Shown: positions 39,950-49,139, counted from the stretch's first letter. The stretch: DNA of 64,000 nucleotides from JBAZMA01 sp041649995 (GCA_041649995.1 JBAZMA010000001.1:124001-188000), one strand, 5' to 3'. The notes: generated by a model not told the origin, from the letters alone. Numbers and translations are program-made.

Positions 39950-40579
39950 ATGAGGAAGGGATTAGCGTTTGTCGTTCTGATCGTTTGTCTTCTGGCCGCA
40001 ACGCCGGTTTTCGCGGCCTCTGTTTTCATGGATTTTAACCTGCCTGATTTTTCTGCTGACATGGGATCAGGCGATGCCTCGCACACATACACAACCCCCT
40101 ATGGCGATGTTGTCATTTTCAACGGACGCATTTATGACAAGATCGATTCCGTCTCTGTGGCTGACCATACGCCGGGTACGGGCGGGTATTTTTTGAAAAA
40201 TACGGATGAAGTGAATGTTGTCACGCTGACATTCGATTTCGATGTCAAAAATTTTGATTTTTACTGGTATGGCATGAACGGCGTGGGCATGTATGGTGAG
40301 ATCTATGACGCCGAAGGTCATGTTCTGGACGGTGGTTCTTCCACAGGGAACAGGGCATGGGAGTTTATTGATAACGATATAGACTTCAGCTCGCCGATCC
40401 GCAGCATGTCTTTCTGGTCAAGGAACGCTTCCGGCGCCCTGGACGGGAATTTGATGGCCATCGATGACCTGACGTTATATCTTTATGACCAGGCTGTGAC
40501 ACCTGAACCGGCGTCTTTGGCGCTTTTAGGCCTCGGTTTATTCGGTATTATCCGCAAGGGACGTGGGAAGAGGGGATAG
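39950..40579 (+). CDS. PEP-CTERM protein, DUF-like beta ectodomain
   Basis: 209 residues with CTGGAGGGGG as ribosome site. Signal peptide (about 1-22, cut after VFA), then SVFMDFNLPDFSADMGSGD, VVTLTFDFDVKNFDFYWYGMNG and FIDNDIDFSSPIRSMSFWSRN, a jelly-roll-like pattern, and the signal VTPEPASLALLGLGLFGII with RKGRGKRG. The ectodomain resembles the beta-sandwich parts common among PEP-CTERM proteins, without a named family I can give. First of six such genes in a row. Confidence 0.82.
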   Translation: MRKGLAFVVLIVCLLAATPVFAASVFMDFNLPDFSADMGSGDASHTYTTPYGDVVIFNGRIYDKIDSVSVADHTPGTGGYFLKNTDEVNVVTLTFDFDVKNFDFYWYGMNGVGMYGEIYDAEGHVLDGGSSTGNRAWEFIDNDIDFSSPIRSMSFWSRNASGALDGNLMAIDDLTLYLYDQAVTPEPASLALLGLGLFGIIRKGRGKRG

Positions 40580-40583
40580 GAAT

Positions 40584-41168
40584 ATGAAGAAATACAGTCT
40601 CTTCGTTATTTTATGTTTGGGATTTTTCGCCCCTGTCGCGGCCTTTGCCGGCGTCAATCTTGCTTTGGACGGCATTGCCGTGGCTAATAGTGAATATACG
40701 CCTGCTTCCTATGCCATAGACGGCCTTGACTCGACAGTATGGAATGCCGCCGGCCATGGCTCTGCGACAGCTCCTATGTGGGTAAGCATTGATTTGGGGA
40801 ATGTTTTTGCCGTTGATTCGATCGAAGTTTTTTGGAGTGAAAATGACGGATTGTATAGGGATTACACCACCGTTTATAATTTTTATACAAGATCAATAGA
40901 CACCGCTTGGGAACTTCAAAAATCAGGCACATTTATAGATGAATCTGTGCTTTCAGACAGGGAGTTCACGCTTAGCTTCGGCACCCCGCTTTCTATGCGT
41001 TATGCAAAATATGAAGTTGTGGGCGGCGATCATTGGGCCGCGGTTGCAGAGATACGTATTTTTCAGGAAGGCGATGTTAATGGAACTGTTACGCCTGAGC
41101 CGGCGTCCATGGCTTTGTTGAGCCTGGGCCTTTTAGGCATCGCCCGGCTAAAGAGAAAAAATAAGTAA
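40584..41168 (+). CDS. PEP-CTERM protein with discoidin (F5/8 type C)-like domain
   Basis: 194 residues from the ATG at 40584 (AGGGGATAGGA site). Signal peptide cut after AFA; NLALDGIAVANSEYTPASYAIDGLDSTVW, followed by MWVSIDLGNVFAVDSIEVFW and YAKYEVVGGDHWAAVAEIRIF, are the typical strands of a discoidin domain, often used for binding sugars. Sorting signal VTPEPASMALLSLGLLGIA with RLKRKNK. The exosortase would release the domain to the surface. It begins 4 bp after the previous stop. Confidence 0.83.
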   Translation: MKKYSLFVILCLGFFAPVAAFAGVNLALDGIAVANSEYTPASYAIDGLDSTVWNAAGHGSATAPMWVSIDLGNVFAVDSIEVFWSENDGLYRDYTTVYNFYTRSIDTAWELQKSGTFIDESVLSDREFTLSFGTPLSMRYAKYEVVGGDHWAAVAEIRIFQEGDVNGTVTPEPASMALLSLGLLGIARLKRKNK

Positions 41169-41190
41169 ACACCGATAATCTGGAGGGGAA

Positions 41191-41697
41191 ATGCAATTGA
41201 AGAAGGTTTTGTTTTTTCTTGTTATTCTGCTGGGGATTTTCGCTGTCAACGTGGGAAGTTCATACGCTTTGATGGTCGTTGATTTTAATGTTCAGCATAG
41301 TTATCGGGGTGACCTTGTTATTGATATCGGCGTCGGCAGCCCTGCCACCCCTTTTTGGAGCATCAATGTCTGGAATCATAGCGGCAGCTGGAATGACAAC
41401 GTTGTCATGAATGATGTTGATATTTCGGGAGGTTCCGCTTATCTCTGGGATCATACCTGGTATTTGAGGGTGAGCGATGAATGGGGCGGGGACAGCGGCT
41501 ATATCCAGGATTTCAGGATCAAGGTTGACGGAGTCAATTATGTTTCGCCTGACCACCCCAATGTTTGGGATCATCATACTTCTTACGCGTATATTCAGAT
41601 GCCCGAAAATCCGGCAGCTGTTACGCCTGAACCGGCGTCCATGGTTCTTTTAGGCATTGGTTTGGCAGGCGCGGGCCTTCGTTTTAGAAAGAAATAG
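41191..41697 (+). CDS. PEP-CTERM protein with P-domain-like ectodomain
   Basis: 168 residues with CTGGAGGGG before ATG. Signal peptide cut after SYA; then VVDFNVQHSYRGDLVIDIGVGSPATPFW, WDHTWYLRVSDEWGGDSGYIQDFRIKV, which follows the pattern of the proprotein convertase P-domain (H-YRGDL-I-L-SP, then W-L-V-D-GD-G-I). Sorting signal VTPEPASMVLLGIGLAGAG with LRFRKK. The P-domain assignment rests on this pattern and is moderate. Confidence 0.78.
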   Translation: MQLKKVLFFLVILLGIFAVNVGSSYALMVVDFNVQHSYRGDLVIDIGVGSPATPFWSINVWNHSGSWNDNVVMNDVDISGGSAYLWDHTWYLRVSDEWGGDSGYIQDFRIKVDGVNYVSPDHPNVWDHHTSYAYIQMPENPAAVTPEPASMVLLGIGLAGAGLRFRKK

Positions 41698-41721
41698 ATA
41701 CTTTAAGTTTGAGGAGGGGAA

Positions 41722-42426
41722 ATGAAAAGAAGACTGACAGGCGGCATTGTATTGTTTTTAATATTTCTTTTTACGGCGGTTGTTCCTTCGTTTGCCGCCA
41801 CAACTTTAGATTTCTTCGGAAAAGTCATCTACGATGAAATCAACGGGACGCAATTTCCAGAACGATTTGTGCCGCGCCTTGCCACCCAGACCTTTGGTTA
41901 TAATGAGGAATTAAGGGAAGGCCTGAACAGCGACGCTCCTTATTACGGCGTCGGGATGCTGGCTTATGATTTTAGCTGGGATCTTCCTGACTGGGACGGC
42001 GTGTATGATTGGTCTTTGAGCGTGGATGCCTGGGCCGCCGGTTTTTACAAGATCAACGGCGTGCGCACGGATTTCGAGGAGACATTTTCTGATTCCTTCG
42101 GCCTGGGAACAGGGTCTTTAAGACAATTCTTTGGAGGGGCTTCCCTGAATGATGTCCTTGATATGTTGGGTGAGGTTCCTATGGAGGGTTGGGACGATTC
42201 CCTTGGCGGGTATCTTATTCTAGGCAATCTTGACAAGGGTAAGGTTTATTTTGCCCTGGCCAATGACATTGATGATATTTTGGGATGCGATACGGGGCTT
42301 CAGAAAGCCAATGTCCGCTTTGGCGGCCGTTTCAGCTTATCGTATGCCACAACCCCTGAGCCTGGTTCTATGGTTCTTTTAGGCATCGGATTGGCCGCAT
42401 TGGCACGCAGGCGTAAAAAAGCGTAA
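41722..42426 (+). CDS. PEP-CTERM protein of unknown ectodomain
   Basis: 234 residues behind GAGGAGGGG. Signal peptide cut after SFA; body with ATTLDFFGKVIYDEINGTQF, YYGVGMLAYDFSWDLPDW and GVYDWSLSVDAWAAGFYKING, no family I recognise. Sorting signal TPEPGSMVLLGIGLAALA with RRRKKA; note Gly for the more common Ala after PEP. The stop codon TAA shares its last A with an ATG, and the next gene starts shortly after. Confidence 0.82.
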   Translation: MKRRLTGGIVLFLIFLFTAVVPSFAATTLDFFGKVIYDEINGTQFPERFVPRLATQTFGYNEELREGLNSDAPYYGVGMLAYDFSWDLPDWDGVYDWSLSVDAWAAGFYKINGVRTDFEETFSDSFGLGTGSLRQFFGGASLNDVLDMLGEVPMEGWDDSLGGYLILGNLDKGKVYFALANDIDDILGCDTGLQKANVRFGGRFSLSYATTPEPGSMVLLGIGLAALARRRKKA

Positions 42427-42440
42427 TGAGTGAAGGTTCT

Positions 42441-43211
42441 ATGAAAATGAAAAAGTTTATTTTAGCCGTAGTTTTTGCTTTAGGGTTCTCCCACGCGGCT
42501 TTCGCGTTCAGCTTTTCTTTGGACGGGAATCTGAGTGAATGGGGCGTTACTCCCGGAACTTACGGTTCATCCCACTGGGCGCCTTCCAGCGGCGTGTATT
42601 GGACAGAAGAGGATTACGAGCCGGGCTCCCATCCCCAGGGTTTTCTGAATCCCGGGTATGGCGATCAGACATTTGACGCCGAGGCCATGTACGCCGCCTA
42701 TGATGACACGAACCTTTATTTTGCCATTGTTACGGGTTTTCCTTTAACCGGCAGCAACGGCTATGCCCCCGCTCCCATAGCATTCGATTTTGGAAGAGAC
42801 GGCAGCTATGAATTCGGCATCAATGTCACGGGGAGCTCATCGGGCAGCCTCTTTCATCCTGACAGCTGGACAGACGGCCTGGCCAATTGGGGCGCCGGCT
42901 GGCTTGGACATGTGTCTTATCCTATTTCCATGATTAATGCGCAGCTGGTTTTTGATCCATCAGCCGCCAATTTGGTTTATAACAACGCTTTTTACGGGGC
43001 CACAGGGCATTATGTGATCGAGGGATTCATGCCTATCGGCGCGTTTGGCTCTTCCAACTGGAACCGCGATTTTTCCATGCATTGGACTATGACGTGCGGT
43101 AATGATGCGATCAACCTGGCCGTCAACACGACGCCTGAACCGGCGTCCATGGCGTTATTGGCCATTGGCCTTGTTTCAACAGTTATCGCCAGGAGGAAGC
43201 GTAAAATTTAG
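42441..43211 (+). CDS. PEP-CTERM protein with CBM9/DOMON-like domain
   Basis: 256 residues if the ATG at 42441 is used (GAAGG site); ATGs at 42426 and 42447 are alternatives in frame. Signal peptide cut after AFA; FSLDGNLSEWGVTPGTYGSS followed by FDAEAMYAAYDDTNLYFAIVTGF is the opening pattern of CBM9-like sugar-binding domains. Sorting signal TPEPASMALLAIGLVSTVI with ARRKRKI. A strong terminator lies about 65 bp after the stop. Confidence 0.82.
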   Translation: MKMKKFILAVVFALGFSHAAFAFSFSLDGNLSEWGVTPGTYGSSHWAPSSGVYWTEEDYEPGSHPQGFLNPGYGDQTFDAEAMYAAYDDTNLYFAIVTGFPLTGSNGYAPAPIAFDFGRDGSYEFGINVTGSSSGSLFHPDSWTDGLANWGAGWLGHVSYPISMINAQLVFDPSAANLVYNNAFYGATGHYVIEGFMPIGAFGSSNWNRDFSMHWTMTCGNDAINLAVNTTPEPASMALLAIGLVSTVIARRKRKI

Positions 43212-43277
43212 TTTTCTATAGCGGATTCTTGATCTCCTGGAGGGGGGATTAAGGAATGGCTTTCGGTGGTCTGATGG

Positions 43278-43311
43278 GGCCTGTCCTTTTTTGGAGGACA
43301 GGCCTTTTTTT
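43278..43311 (+). terminator. Rho-independent terminator
   Basis: Perfect 9-bp stem GGCCTGTCC/GGACAGGCC with a 9-base loop and seven Ts. It ends the transcription unit of the PEP-CTERM genes 39950-43211 and separates them from the next one. Confidence 0.93.
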
Positions 43312-43407
43312 GTCTTTAGATTCGTTCATGACTCCACCGGCGGGAAGGGCGCCGGGTTTTTAAGATACAAACAACAGAGGAGAGGGGAAACTAATAAGGA
43401 GGATATT

Positions 43408-44106
43408 GTGAAAAGGCTAGTGGTGTTTTGTTTCTTAATCTTGAGTATTTCTTTTTATGCACCTGTCGCGGGGGCCATGGTCTTGACCTTTAACGAGGGT
43501 ATTGACCTTTGGCTATCCAGTTCCAATTCACCTGACACAGGGAATCCGAATCTTGGCTGGGGCAGGAATCTGGGCGCGAACGCCCGGAATTACGATACTC
43601 TTATCAAATTCACGGATATATTCGGCTCTGCTGCGGACCAGGTCCCCCTGGGCAGCACGATCAACAGCGCTGAATTGTATATGTGGATAGGATATGATCG
43701 CCTGAAGATCAGCCATATCTATCAAATGACGTTTGATTGGAACGCCGCTTCCACATGGCTTTCCATCGGCAGCTCAGGCGGTATTGTGCCTGGGGTCAAT
43801 GCGGAAGCCTCGCCTGAATATTCATGGACAGGCACGACAGATGCGTGGTCCCAGAGAATATTCAATCTGACGGATTCCGTGCAGGATTGGTCTGATGGAG
43901 CGGATGCTTTTGGCTGGGGGTTTACGCGTCCCAGAAGCGGCGGCACAGTGTCATCGATGTCGTTGAATTATGGAACAGCGTCCTATCGTCCGTATCTGCT
44001 GGTTGATTTTACGCCTCAGGAAGTTGTTCCTGAACCCGCGTCATCGGCCCTGATGGCCATCGGTTTGGCAGGCACAGTCGCTGCGCGTTTTCGCCGGAGA
44101 AAGTAG
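43408..44106 (+). CDS. PEP-CTERM protein with DNRLRE-like domain
   Basis: 232 residues from the GTG at 43408, five bases after AAGGAGGA; the open frame reaches back into the terminator but that part is not coding. Signal peptide cut after AGA; VLTFNEGIDLWLSSSNSPDTGNPNLGWGRN, YDTLIKFTDIF, LYMWIGYDRLKISHIYQM and RPYLLVDFTPQ fit the DNRLRE type of stalk or adhesion domain. Sorting signal VVPEPASSALMAIGLAGTVA with ARFRRRK. As it follows a terminator it must have its own promoter, which I cannot point to. Confidence 0.8.
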   Translation: MKRLVVFCFLILSISFYAPVAGAMVLTFNEGIDLWLSSSNSPDTGNPNLGWGRNLGANARNYDTLIKFTDIFGSAADQVPLGSTINSAELYMWIGYDRLKISHIYQMTFDWNAASTWLSIGSSGGIVPGVNAEASPEYSWTGTTDAWSQRIFNLTDSVQDWSDGADAFGWGFTRPRSGGTVSSMSLNYGTASYRPYLLVDFTPQEVVPEPASSALMAIGLAGTVAARFRRRK

Positions 44107-44137
44107 AAAAAGCAGAGTTGTCTGGTTCAACAAAAAA

Positions 44138-44170
44138 GCCCGCTCCTGTTATTTTTGGGGCGGGTCTTTG
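44138..44170 (+). terminator. Probable terminator after the last PEP-CTERM gene
   Basis: GCCCGCTCC and GGGGCGGGT arms around TGTTATTTTT, followed by CTTTGC. The T-run is short; convergent genes on the two strands meet just beyond it. Confidence 0.6.
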
Positions 44171-44469
44171 CTATAAGCTATATGCCTTAATAAATTAAAA
44201 ATTAAGAATTAAGAATGAAGAATTGAACTTTGATCAATGGACGGTGCTTTCGTCCTTCAGTTTCTGATTTCTGAAATCAGATATCAGATATAAGCCCGCC
44301 CATTCGTCCTTCGTGCTTTCGTCTTTCGTGCGTCCGCACGTCCTCACGTCCGAGCATCCGAAGGATGCGAACGTCCTCACGGTCATCGTCCCTCGTGCTT
44401 TCGTCCTTCGGTCTGAGGACGTGGTCTGTGGACGGTTCGCTCTCGTCCCTCGATTTCTATGGACTATGA
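44171..44469. repeat. Gene-free spacer built of repeat modules, between convergent genes
   Basis: Reading left to right: a CTATAAGCTATATGCC piece, AAATTAAAAATTAAGAATT, GAACTTTGATCAATGGACGG (also at 49317), CTGATTTCTGAAATCAGATATCAG (also near 60380), CGTCCTTCGTGCTTTCGTC units, and the inverted element GTCCTCACGTCCGAGCATCC/GGATGCGAACGTCC, the counterpart of 30091-30130. No gene. Confidence 0.82.
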
Positions 44470-45894
44470 CTATTCTACGTATCGGAACTTGCGTTCGTAG
44501 TTGAGTTCCATGCCGTGCGGGAATTCGTGGTAGGGGTAAATGATGATTTCAATCCTGGCGGGAATATTTTCCAGGAAAAGGGCGCGCAACTTGTTCTCAA
44601 ATTCCACGCAACGAGCGGTTTTCTCTTTGGCCTGGATCTCAATGCGCAGACCGGCTCGGCTTTTGGAAAGCCTGAAATTGCCGGTGATGGAGCAGGCGAT
44701 GTCTCTTTTTCTGTAGAGGAGTTCCTTGATGAATTCAGGCCTGATGGAGAAGCCTTCGTTGACCCGGATCTTTCCGCGGCCCCAAATGGCCATGATCGGA
44801 AGCTTGACCTGGGGCAGGAATTCCTCATAACTGAAATCCTTGAGCGTTTTTTGCAGTTTTTCATAAGGGATGTGGATACCCTCGTCTTTGGTGTTGTAGC
44901 GGATCAGGGGGATCACGGCTTCTTCTTCAAGGTTTGTCAGGGCCAGCTGGAAAAGCCCGTCGTTGGTGGGGAGCTCCTCGACAAAGATCTTGGTCGGATT
45001 GTATTGGAGGATGGCCGGGAGGTTTCCTAAGTCCAGGCCGATCAAAGCCTCTCTGAGCTTTTCGTCTTTTTGCATCAGCCGGCGCAGCCGGATCAGGTCT
45101 TTGGTTTCATAGAAAAGGTTAAGGCCGAATTCGGCGATGCCGAAGGATGAGCCGATCATCGTTTCGGTTTCCGGGTTGTCGGGGTCGATTTCCAGGAGCC
45201 CGGAAAAATACGTGCGCATATTTTCCGCCAGGACTTCTTCCCCCAGGACCAGATGCGGCCGGACTTTTGTCCAGTCCACGCCCGCTTCCGCGCCGTCTTC
45301 CAGGACTTTTTTGACGAAAGAATTCTCTCCTACGATGATGGTCTGCTCATAGCAGTGGGAAAATGTTTTGACGACTTCAATAACGATGTCCGGCCTGACG
45401 CTGGTATCCACCACGGAAACAAGGGGGGAGGCGACATGCACGCCCATGGCCAGGCAGTTGACGAGCAGGGTTTTTTTGCCGGAAACGTTAAAAATGGTAT
45501 CCAGGACGAAATCAAGGGCCCGTTGGGAGCGTTCCAGTTCTTTGTAGGTATTCAGGCCGTAAGAAAACAGCCCTGTGTGCCCGGAACTGGCAACAATGAC
45601 ATGCACGTCTTCGATGCGGCCGTCCATGCAGAGTTTGCGGATGTCGTTTTTGTTCCAGGTCCCGAACGTTTTTTCCTTGTCGAGAACCGGGACGCGTTTT
45701 TTGAAATCATCAATTGTTTTGATGGAGGCGGCATCGAGGCCGGCTTGCGCCAGGATTTCTTTGTAGGCAGGGACCCTCGCGGCGGCCGTTTGAAAGATGT
45801 TGAGCACCTTTTTCTCGGAAAGCTCAGAGAGTTTTTCCGGATCCAGGCCGCTTAAGCTCTGCAAGGCGATATTTTTTTTGGAATGATTAAGCAT
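44470..45894 (-). CDS. PaaK-like adenylate-forming enzyme (phenylacetate-CoA ligase/CapK family)
   Basis: 474 residues. The pattern FQTAAARVPAYKEILAQAG, VASSGHTGLFSYG (ATP-binding loop), GEEVLAENMRTYFSGL, GSSFGIAEFGLNLFY and LIRYNTKDEGIHI fits the PaaK/CapK branch of adenylate-forming enzymes. The loop reads SSGHTG rather than SSGTTG, one change in a normally strict motif. Members activate aromatic or fatty acids for transfer; the substrate here is unknown. It is the last gene of a minus-strand group with an outer-membrane barrel and a Lol-like ABC system, and acyl-transfer genes lie across the divergent promoter, so an acyl substrate is a sensible guess. Confidence 0.75.
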   Translation of the reverse strand: MLNHSKKNIALQSLSGLDPEKLSELSEKKVLNIFQTAAARVPAYKEILAQAGLDAASIKTIDDFKKRVPVLDKEKTFGTWNKNDIRKLCMDGRIEDVHVIVASSGHTGLFSYGLNTYKELERSQRALDFVLDTIFNVSGKKTLLVNCLAMGVHVASPLVSVVDTSVRPDIVIEVVKTFSHCYEQTIIVGENSFVKKVLEDGAEAGVDWTKVRPHLVLGEEVLAENMRTYFSGLLEIDPDNPETETMIGSSFGIAEFGLNLFYETKDLIRLRRLMQKDEKLREALIGLDLGNLPAILQYNPTKIFVEELPTNDGLFQLALTNLEEEAVIPLIRYNTKDEGIHIPYEKLQKTLKDFSYEEFLPQVKLPIMAIWGRGKIRVNEGFSIRPEFIKELLYRKRDIACSITGNFRLSKSRAGLRIEIQAKEKTARCVEFENKLRALFLENIPARIEIIIYPYHEFPHGMELNYERKFRYVE

Positions 45895-45961
45895 AAGGAA
45901 AAGATGGGGTAAGGGTTATGCCTGTTTTTGTCTAAAGTGGCAACGCAAAAGCCATCGCGGC

Positions 45962-47185
45962 TTAAAAGTAATACTTCAGCTCGACGTAATACAGGTTGCG
46001 ATAGTCGTCGAATTCGCTGTTGGCGGATTCCGCGAATAATTGCGCTCCGCAGGAAACATCCATATTTCTTAGGACATTATATCTTAATTCAGGGTTAAGG
46101 AAAGCACTTTTGCCTTCTATGTCATAGATGGCGCTGAAGCGGGCGCGAAAAAGCGGCGTGATCTCATATGTGGCCAGGAAACTCAAGAGTTGTTTGCGGA
46201 CCGACAGGAGTTTTTGGGAAAGCTTGAGGTTGGAGAGGAATTCCGTGATGTCCTGTTGGGCGGCGCCGTTGAAAAAATATTCCACAAGGGCGTAGAGTTT
46301 GCGGGTAAAACTGTAATCGCAGCCGACGGCGATCCGCGGATACGTCCTTTTGCCGTCCTTGGTATAGGTAAATTCTCCCCGGAAACCCGCGTCCCCGAAA
46401 TAACCGTCCCAGCCGAAACCCGCCACTTTTTCCTTTTCATGCTTGGCGACGATGAGGAACGTGTCGTAGGTGCCGAGTTTGCGGTTGAGCCGCGCGCCAA
46501 AACTCGTCTTGGTGCTGTCGCGTTGAGGGCCGTAGAGAAGGCTCCATCCCCAGACCTCGCCGAAATATTCGTAGTAAAAGGCGTCGAAGCCCACGCGTTC
46601 CTCGGGTTCGATGTTGGAGGGCAGGGGCTGGTTGAAAAGATCCGTGGGGCTGTAGAAGCGCATGCGGCCCCAGTCAATGAGCTGTTTTCCGGCCACAAGG
46701 CGGCTGTTCTCGAATTCATATTTCAGGTAGGCGCGGTATAAAAGCTGCCTTTCGTAGACATGGTCTGTGTTGGAGATGACCATGTCCGCGTCCCAGAAGG
46801 CCAGGTTTTTCTGATTTCTCTGCTCGATGAGGGAAAAGTCCGAGCTGTTTTTGAAATCATGCAGCAGGAGTTCGTGGTCGTAGACAATGTTGAGCGCCAG
46901 GCGTTCGGTGAGTTGGGGCGAATATTCCAGGCGAAGGCGCTGCAGGGCCGCGTAATAGGCTTCATCGGTATCCCTGGTGCGGGAGAATGTCGGCAGGATT
47001 TTGTAATATCCGCCGATATCTTCCTGGAGCCTTTGCCAGAGGCTCGGTGACGCCGTTACAGCGTCCGAGGGCGCCTGCGCCCGGGCGGACAGCGGGGCAA
47101 AAAGCAAAAAAAGACACACCAGGCCTGAGATTTTTGAAAAGGACAAAAGAAAACCGTGTTTGGGTGAGGGGGCTTTTGTTTTCAT
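45962..47185 (-). CDS. Outer-membrane beta-barrel protein (DUF1302-like)
   Basis: 407 residues with a signal peptide cut near ARA/QAP. The body has alternating short hydrophobic strands with many Tyr, Phe and Trp, for example LRLEYSPQLTERLALNIVYDHE, LYRAYLKYEFENSRLVAGKQLIDWGRMRFYSPTDLF and YVELKYYF at the end; the final Phe is typical of outer-membrane barrels. The stretch LVAGKQLIDWGR-----P-D occurs in DUF1302-type proteins, which are commonly encoded with LolA-like proteins and transporters. Probable role: outer-membrane partner of the ABC genes beside it. Confidence 0.77.
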   Translation of the reverse strand: MKTKAPSPKHGFLLSFSKISGLVCLFLLFAPLSARAQAPSDAVTASPSLWQRLQEDIGGYYKILPTFSRTRDTDEAYYAALQRLRLEYSPQLTERLALNIVYDHELLLHDFKNSSDFSLIEQRNQKNLAFWDADMVISNTDHVYERQLLYRAYLKYEFENSRLVAGKQLIDWGRMRFYSPTDLFNQPLPSNIEPEERVGFDAFYYEYFGEVWGWSLLYGPQRDSTKTSFGARLNRKLGTYDTFLIVAKHEKEKVAGFGWDGYFGDAGFRGEFTYTKDGKRTYPRIAVGCDYSFTRKLYALVEYFFNGAAQQDITEFLSNLKLSQKLLSVRKQLLSFLATYEITPLFRARFSAIYDIEGKSAFLNPELRYNVLRNMDVSCGAQLFAESANSEFDDYRNLYYVELKYYF

Positions 47186-47202
47186 GGCGGGCTCGATTCT
47201 GT

Positions 47203-47910
47203 TTAGGTTTTTAACGGGGCGCCGAGGGAGTCGCCGGCGAGTTTGCCGTCGTGAAGCTGGATGAGACGCCCGGCCTTTTCCATAACCATCCGGTCGTGCG
47301 TCGCGAAGACAAAGGTGATCCCCAGGTGTTTGTTCATGGCGTGCATCAGTTCGATTAAGTCCGAACCGGTTTTGGAATCCAGGTTGGCGGTCGGTTCGTC
47401 GGCCAAAATGATCTTTGGCCTGGCCATGATGGCCCTGGCCACAGCCACCCTTTGTTGTTGCCCGGCGCTTAATTGGGAGGGCCTTCTGCGCAGATAAGGC
47501 TCCATGCCCAGGTCTTTGAAGAGCTGTTTGGCTTCATACAGGCGCCGGTCCTGCGGGACCCCCTGGAGCAAAGCGACATATTCGGCGTTCTCATAGGCCG
47601 ACAGGGTCCCTATGAGGTTGTAGGCCTGAAAGACGAATCCGATCTTTCGAAGCCTGAATTCCGCCAGGTCCGGCGCGGAGAGTTTCGTCAGGTCTGTTTT
47701 GTCGATTATGACTTCGCCGGCAGTCGGCGTATCGAGACCGCCGAGAATGTTCAGGAGAGTGGTTTTACCGGACCCCGAAGGCCCGGCAATGGCGGCAAAA
47801 TCGCCGTCGGTTATTTCCATGGAAACACCGTCCAGGGCGTTTACGGCGACGTCGGAATCCTTCTGGTGATAGATCCTGGTCAGGTTTTTGACGCTGCAGA
47901 TCAGTGACAT
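47203..47910 (-). CDS. LolD/MacB-type ABC transporter ATPase
   Basis: 235 residues. Walker A GPSGSGKTT near 41-49, Q-loop in FVFQAYNL, signature LSAGQQQRVAVARAI near 143, Walker B IILADEPTANLD near 162-173. The ETP-LD form and short length match the LolD/MacB/FtsE group, which drive mechanotransmission-type exporters (lipoprotein release, antibiotic or lipid export). The FtsX-like permease gene lies eight bases upstream on the same strand. The signature has LSAGQ for the usual LSGGQ. Confidence 0.87.
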   Translation of the reverse strand: MSLICSVKNLTRIYHQKDSDVAVNALDGVSMEITDGDFAAIAGPSGSGKTTLLNILGGLDTPTAGEVIIDKTDLTKLSAPDLAEFRLRKIGFVFQAYNLIGTLSAYENAEYVALLQGVPQDRRLYEAKQLFKDLGMEPYLRRRPSQLSAGQQQRVAVARAIMARPKIILADEPTANLDSKTGSDLIELMHAMNKHLGITFVFATHDRMVMEKAGRLIQLHDGKLAGDSLGAPLKT

Positions 47911-47918
47911 GGTATGCG

Positions 47919-49139
47919 TTAACTCCTGATGGCCTCGATGGGCGAAAGCCTCGAGGCCTTGATGGCCGGGAACACGGAGATGGCGATGCTCAGCAAGAGG
48001 ATGATCACCGCGTAAAGTCCGACGCTCAGAGGCGAAAAGATCGGATAGATCACGGAACCGATATAAAAACTGTTAAGGGCGTCCGAGATGGCCGAAAGGT
48101 CGATGCCGATTTTGTTAAATAACAGGATGAGGGATGTTCCGGAGGCAGCGCCCAGGAGCGCGCCGGCCAAACCCAGAAAAAAAGATTCCAGTCCGACCAT
48201 CAGGCTGATCTGGGCCGGCTTTGTGCCCAGGGCCAGCATGATGCCGAATTCCTTTGTTCTTTCCAGAACGCCCATCAGGATGGTGTTGAGGATGCCTCCG
48301 GCGACGACCAAAAGAACGATAAAAAGGATCAATCCCGTGAACACCTGGTCGAATTGCAGCCATTGATAGGTCATCGGGGAGATATCCTTCCAGTTGAGGA
48401 CTTCAAAATTACGGCCGAACGCGCGGCTTAATTCCCTGCCGGCGGAGTCCACATTATCAAGCTGATGGAGCCTGACGGCGATCTCGGAGATCCTTCGCTC
48501 CATGACAAAAAGGTCCTGGGCCGCCGAAAGGGTGATGATGGCCAGGTTTTTGTCGATTTCTTCGGCGCCCGCGTCGATAAGGCCCTTGACGTCATAAGCA
48601 GCCGCGGCAATGCTTCCGTCAAAAGCCTGGCTCATAATGACGACTTTGTCTCCCACCGTCACGCCCAGGTTTTCGGCGAGCTGGCGTCCGATCAGGATCT
48701 GATCTTTGTCCTGCGGCAGCAGGTTTTCGCCTTCGCGGATTTTTTGATGAAGGGTTGTGACATTTTTCTCTCTTTCGGGGTCGACCCCCAAAAGCAGGAT
48801 ACCCGAGGAGCCTTCGCTGGAGGAAATGAGCGCGAATTCCTTAACGCGCGGGCTGAAAGCCTCAACTGACGGGGTCTTGCGCAGGACGGAAGAGAGGCTT
48901 TCTTCGTTGTTGATGCTTTTGTCCAGGCCCATATTTTTCTGGAAGCCTGTTTTGTGGATTTGGAGGTGGCCCACGAAAAGGTCCGTGTAGTTGGAGACCA
49001 TCTGATGATCCGCCCCGTCGATAAATGCCTTGAGGAATATCAGCGCGCACAGGCCTACAGCCACGGCCGCGATTGTGATAAAAGAGCGGGCCCTGTTGCG
49101 CAAAATATTTCTCCAGGCGATTTTCAGGAAAGTATTCAT
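47919..49139 (-). CDS. FtsX/LolCE-type ABC transporter permease
   Basis: 406 residues. One membrane segment after MNTFLKIAWRNILRNRARSF, a large periplasmic part (about 45-275) of MacB-PCD type with RVKEFALISSSEGSSGILLLGVDP and ILIGRQLAENLGVTVGDKV, then three membrane segments with GGILNTILMGVLERTKEFGIMLALG and the end IKASRLSPIEAIRS. That is the LolC/LolE layout. With LolD-like ATPase, LolA-like protein and barrel, the set resembles a lipoprotein or lipid carrier path across the envelope; whether it is the housekeeping Lol system or a dedicated one cannot be decided here. Confidence 0.85.
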   Translation of the reverse strand: MNTFLKIAWRNILRNRARSFITIAAVAVGLCALIFLKAFIDGADHQMVSNYTDLFVGHLQIHKTGFQKNMGLDKSINNEESLSSVLRKTPSVEAFSPRVKEFALISSSEGSSGILLLGVDPEREKNVTTLHQKIREGENLLPQDKDQILIGRQLAENLGVTVGDKVVIMSQAFDGSIAAAAYDVKGLIDAGAEEIDKNLAIITLSAAQDLFVMERRISEIAVRLHQLDNVDSAGRELSRAFGRNFEVLNWKDISPMTYQWLQFDQVFTGLILFIVLLVVAGGILNTILMGVLERTKEFGIMLALGTKPAQISLMVGLESFFLGLAGALLGAASGTSLILLFNKIGIDLSAISDALNSFYIGSVIYPIFSPLSVGLYAVIILLLSIAISVFPAIKASRLSPIEAIRS

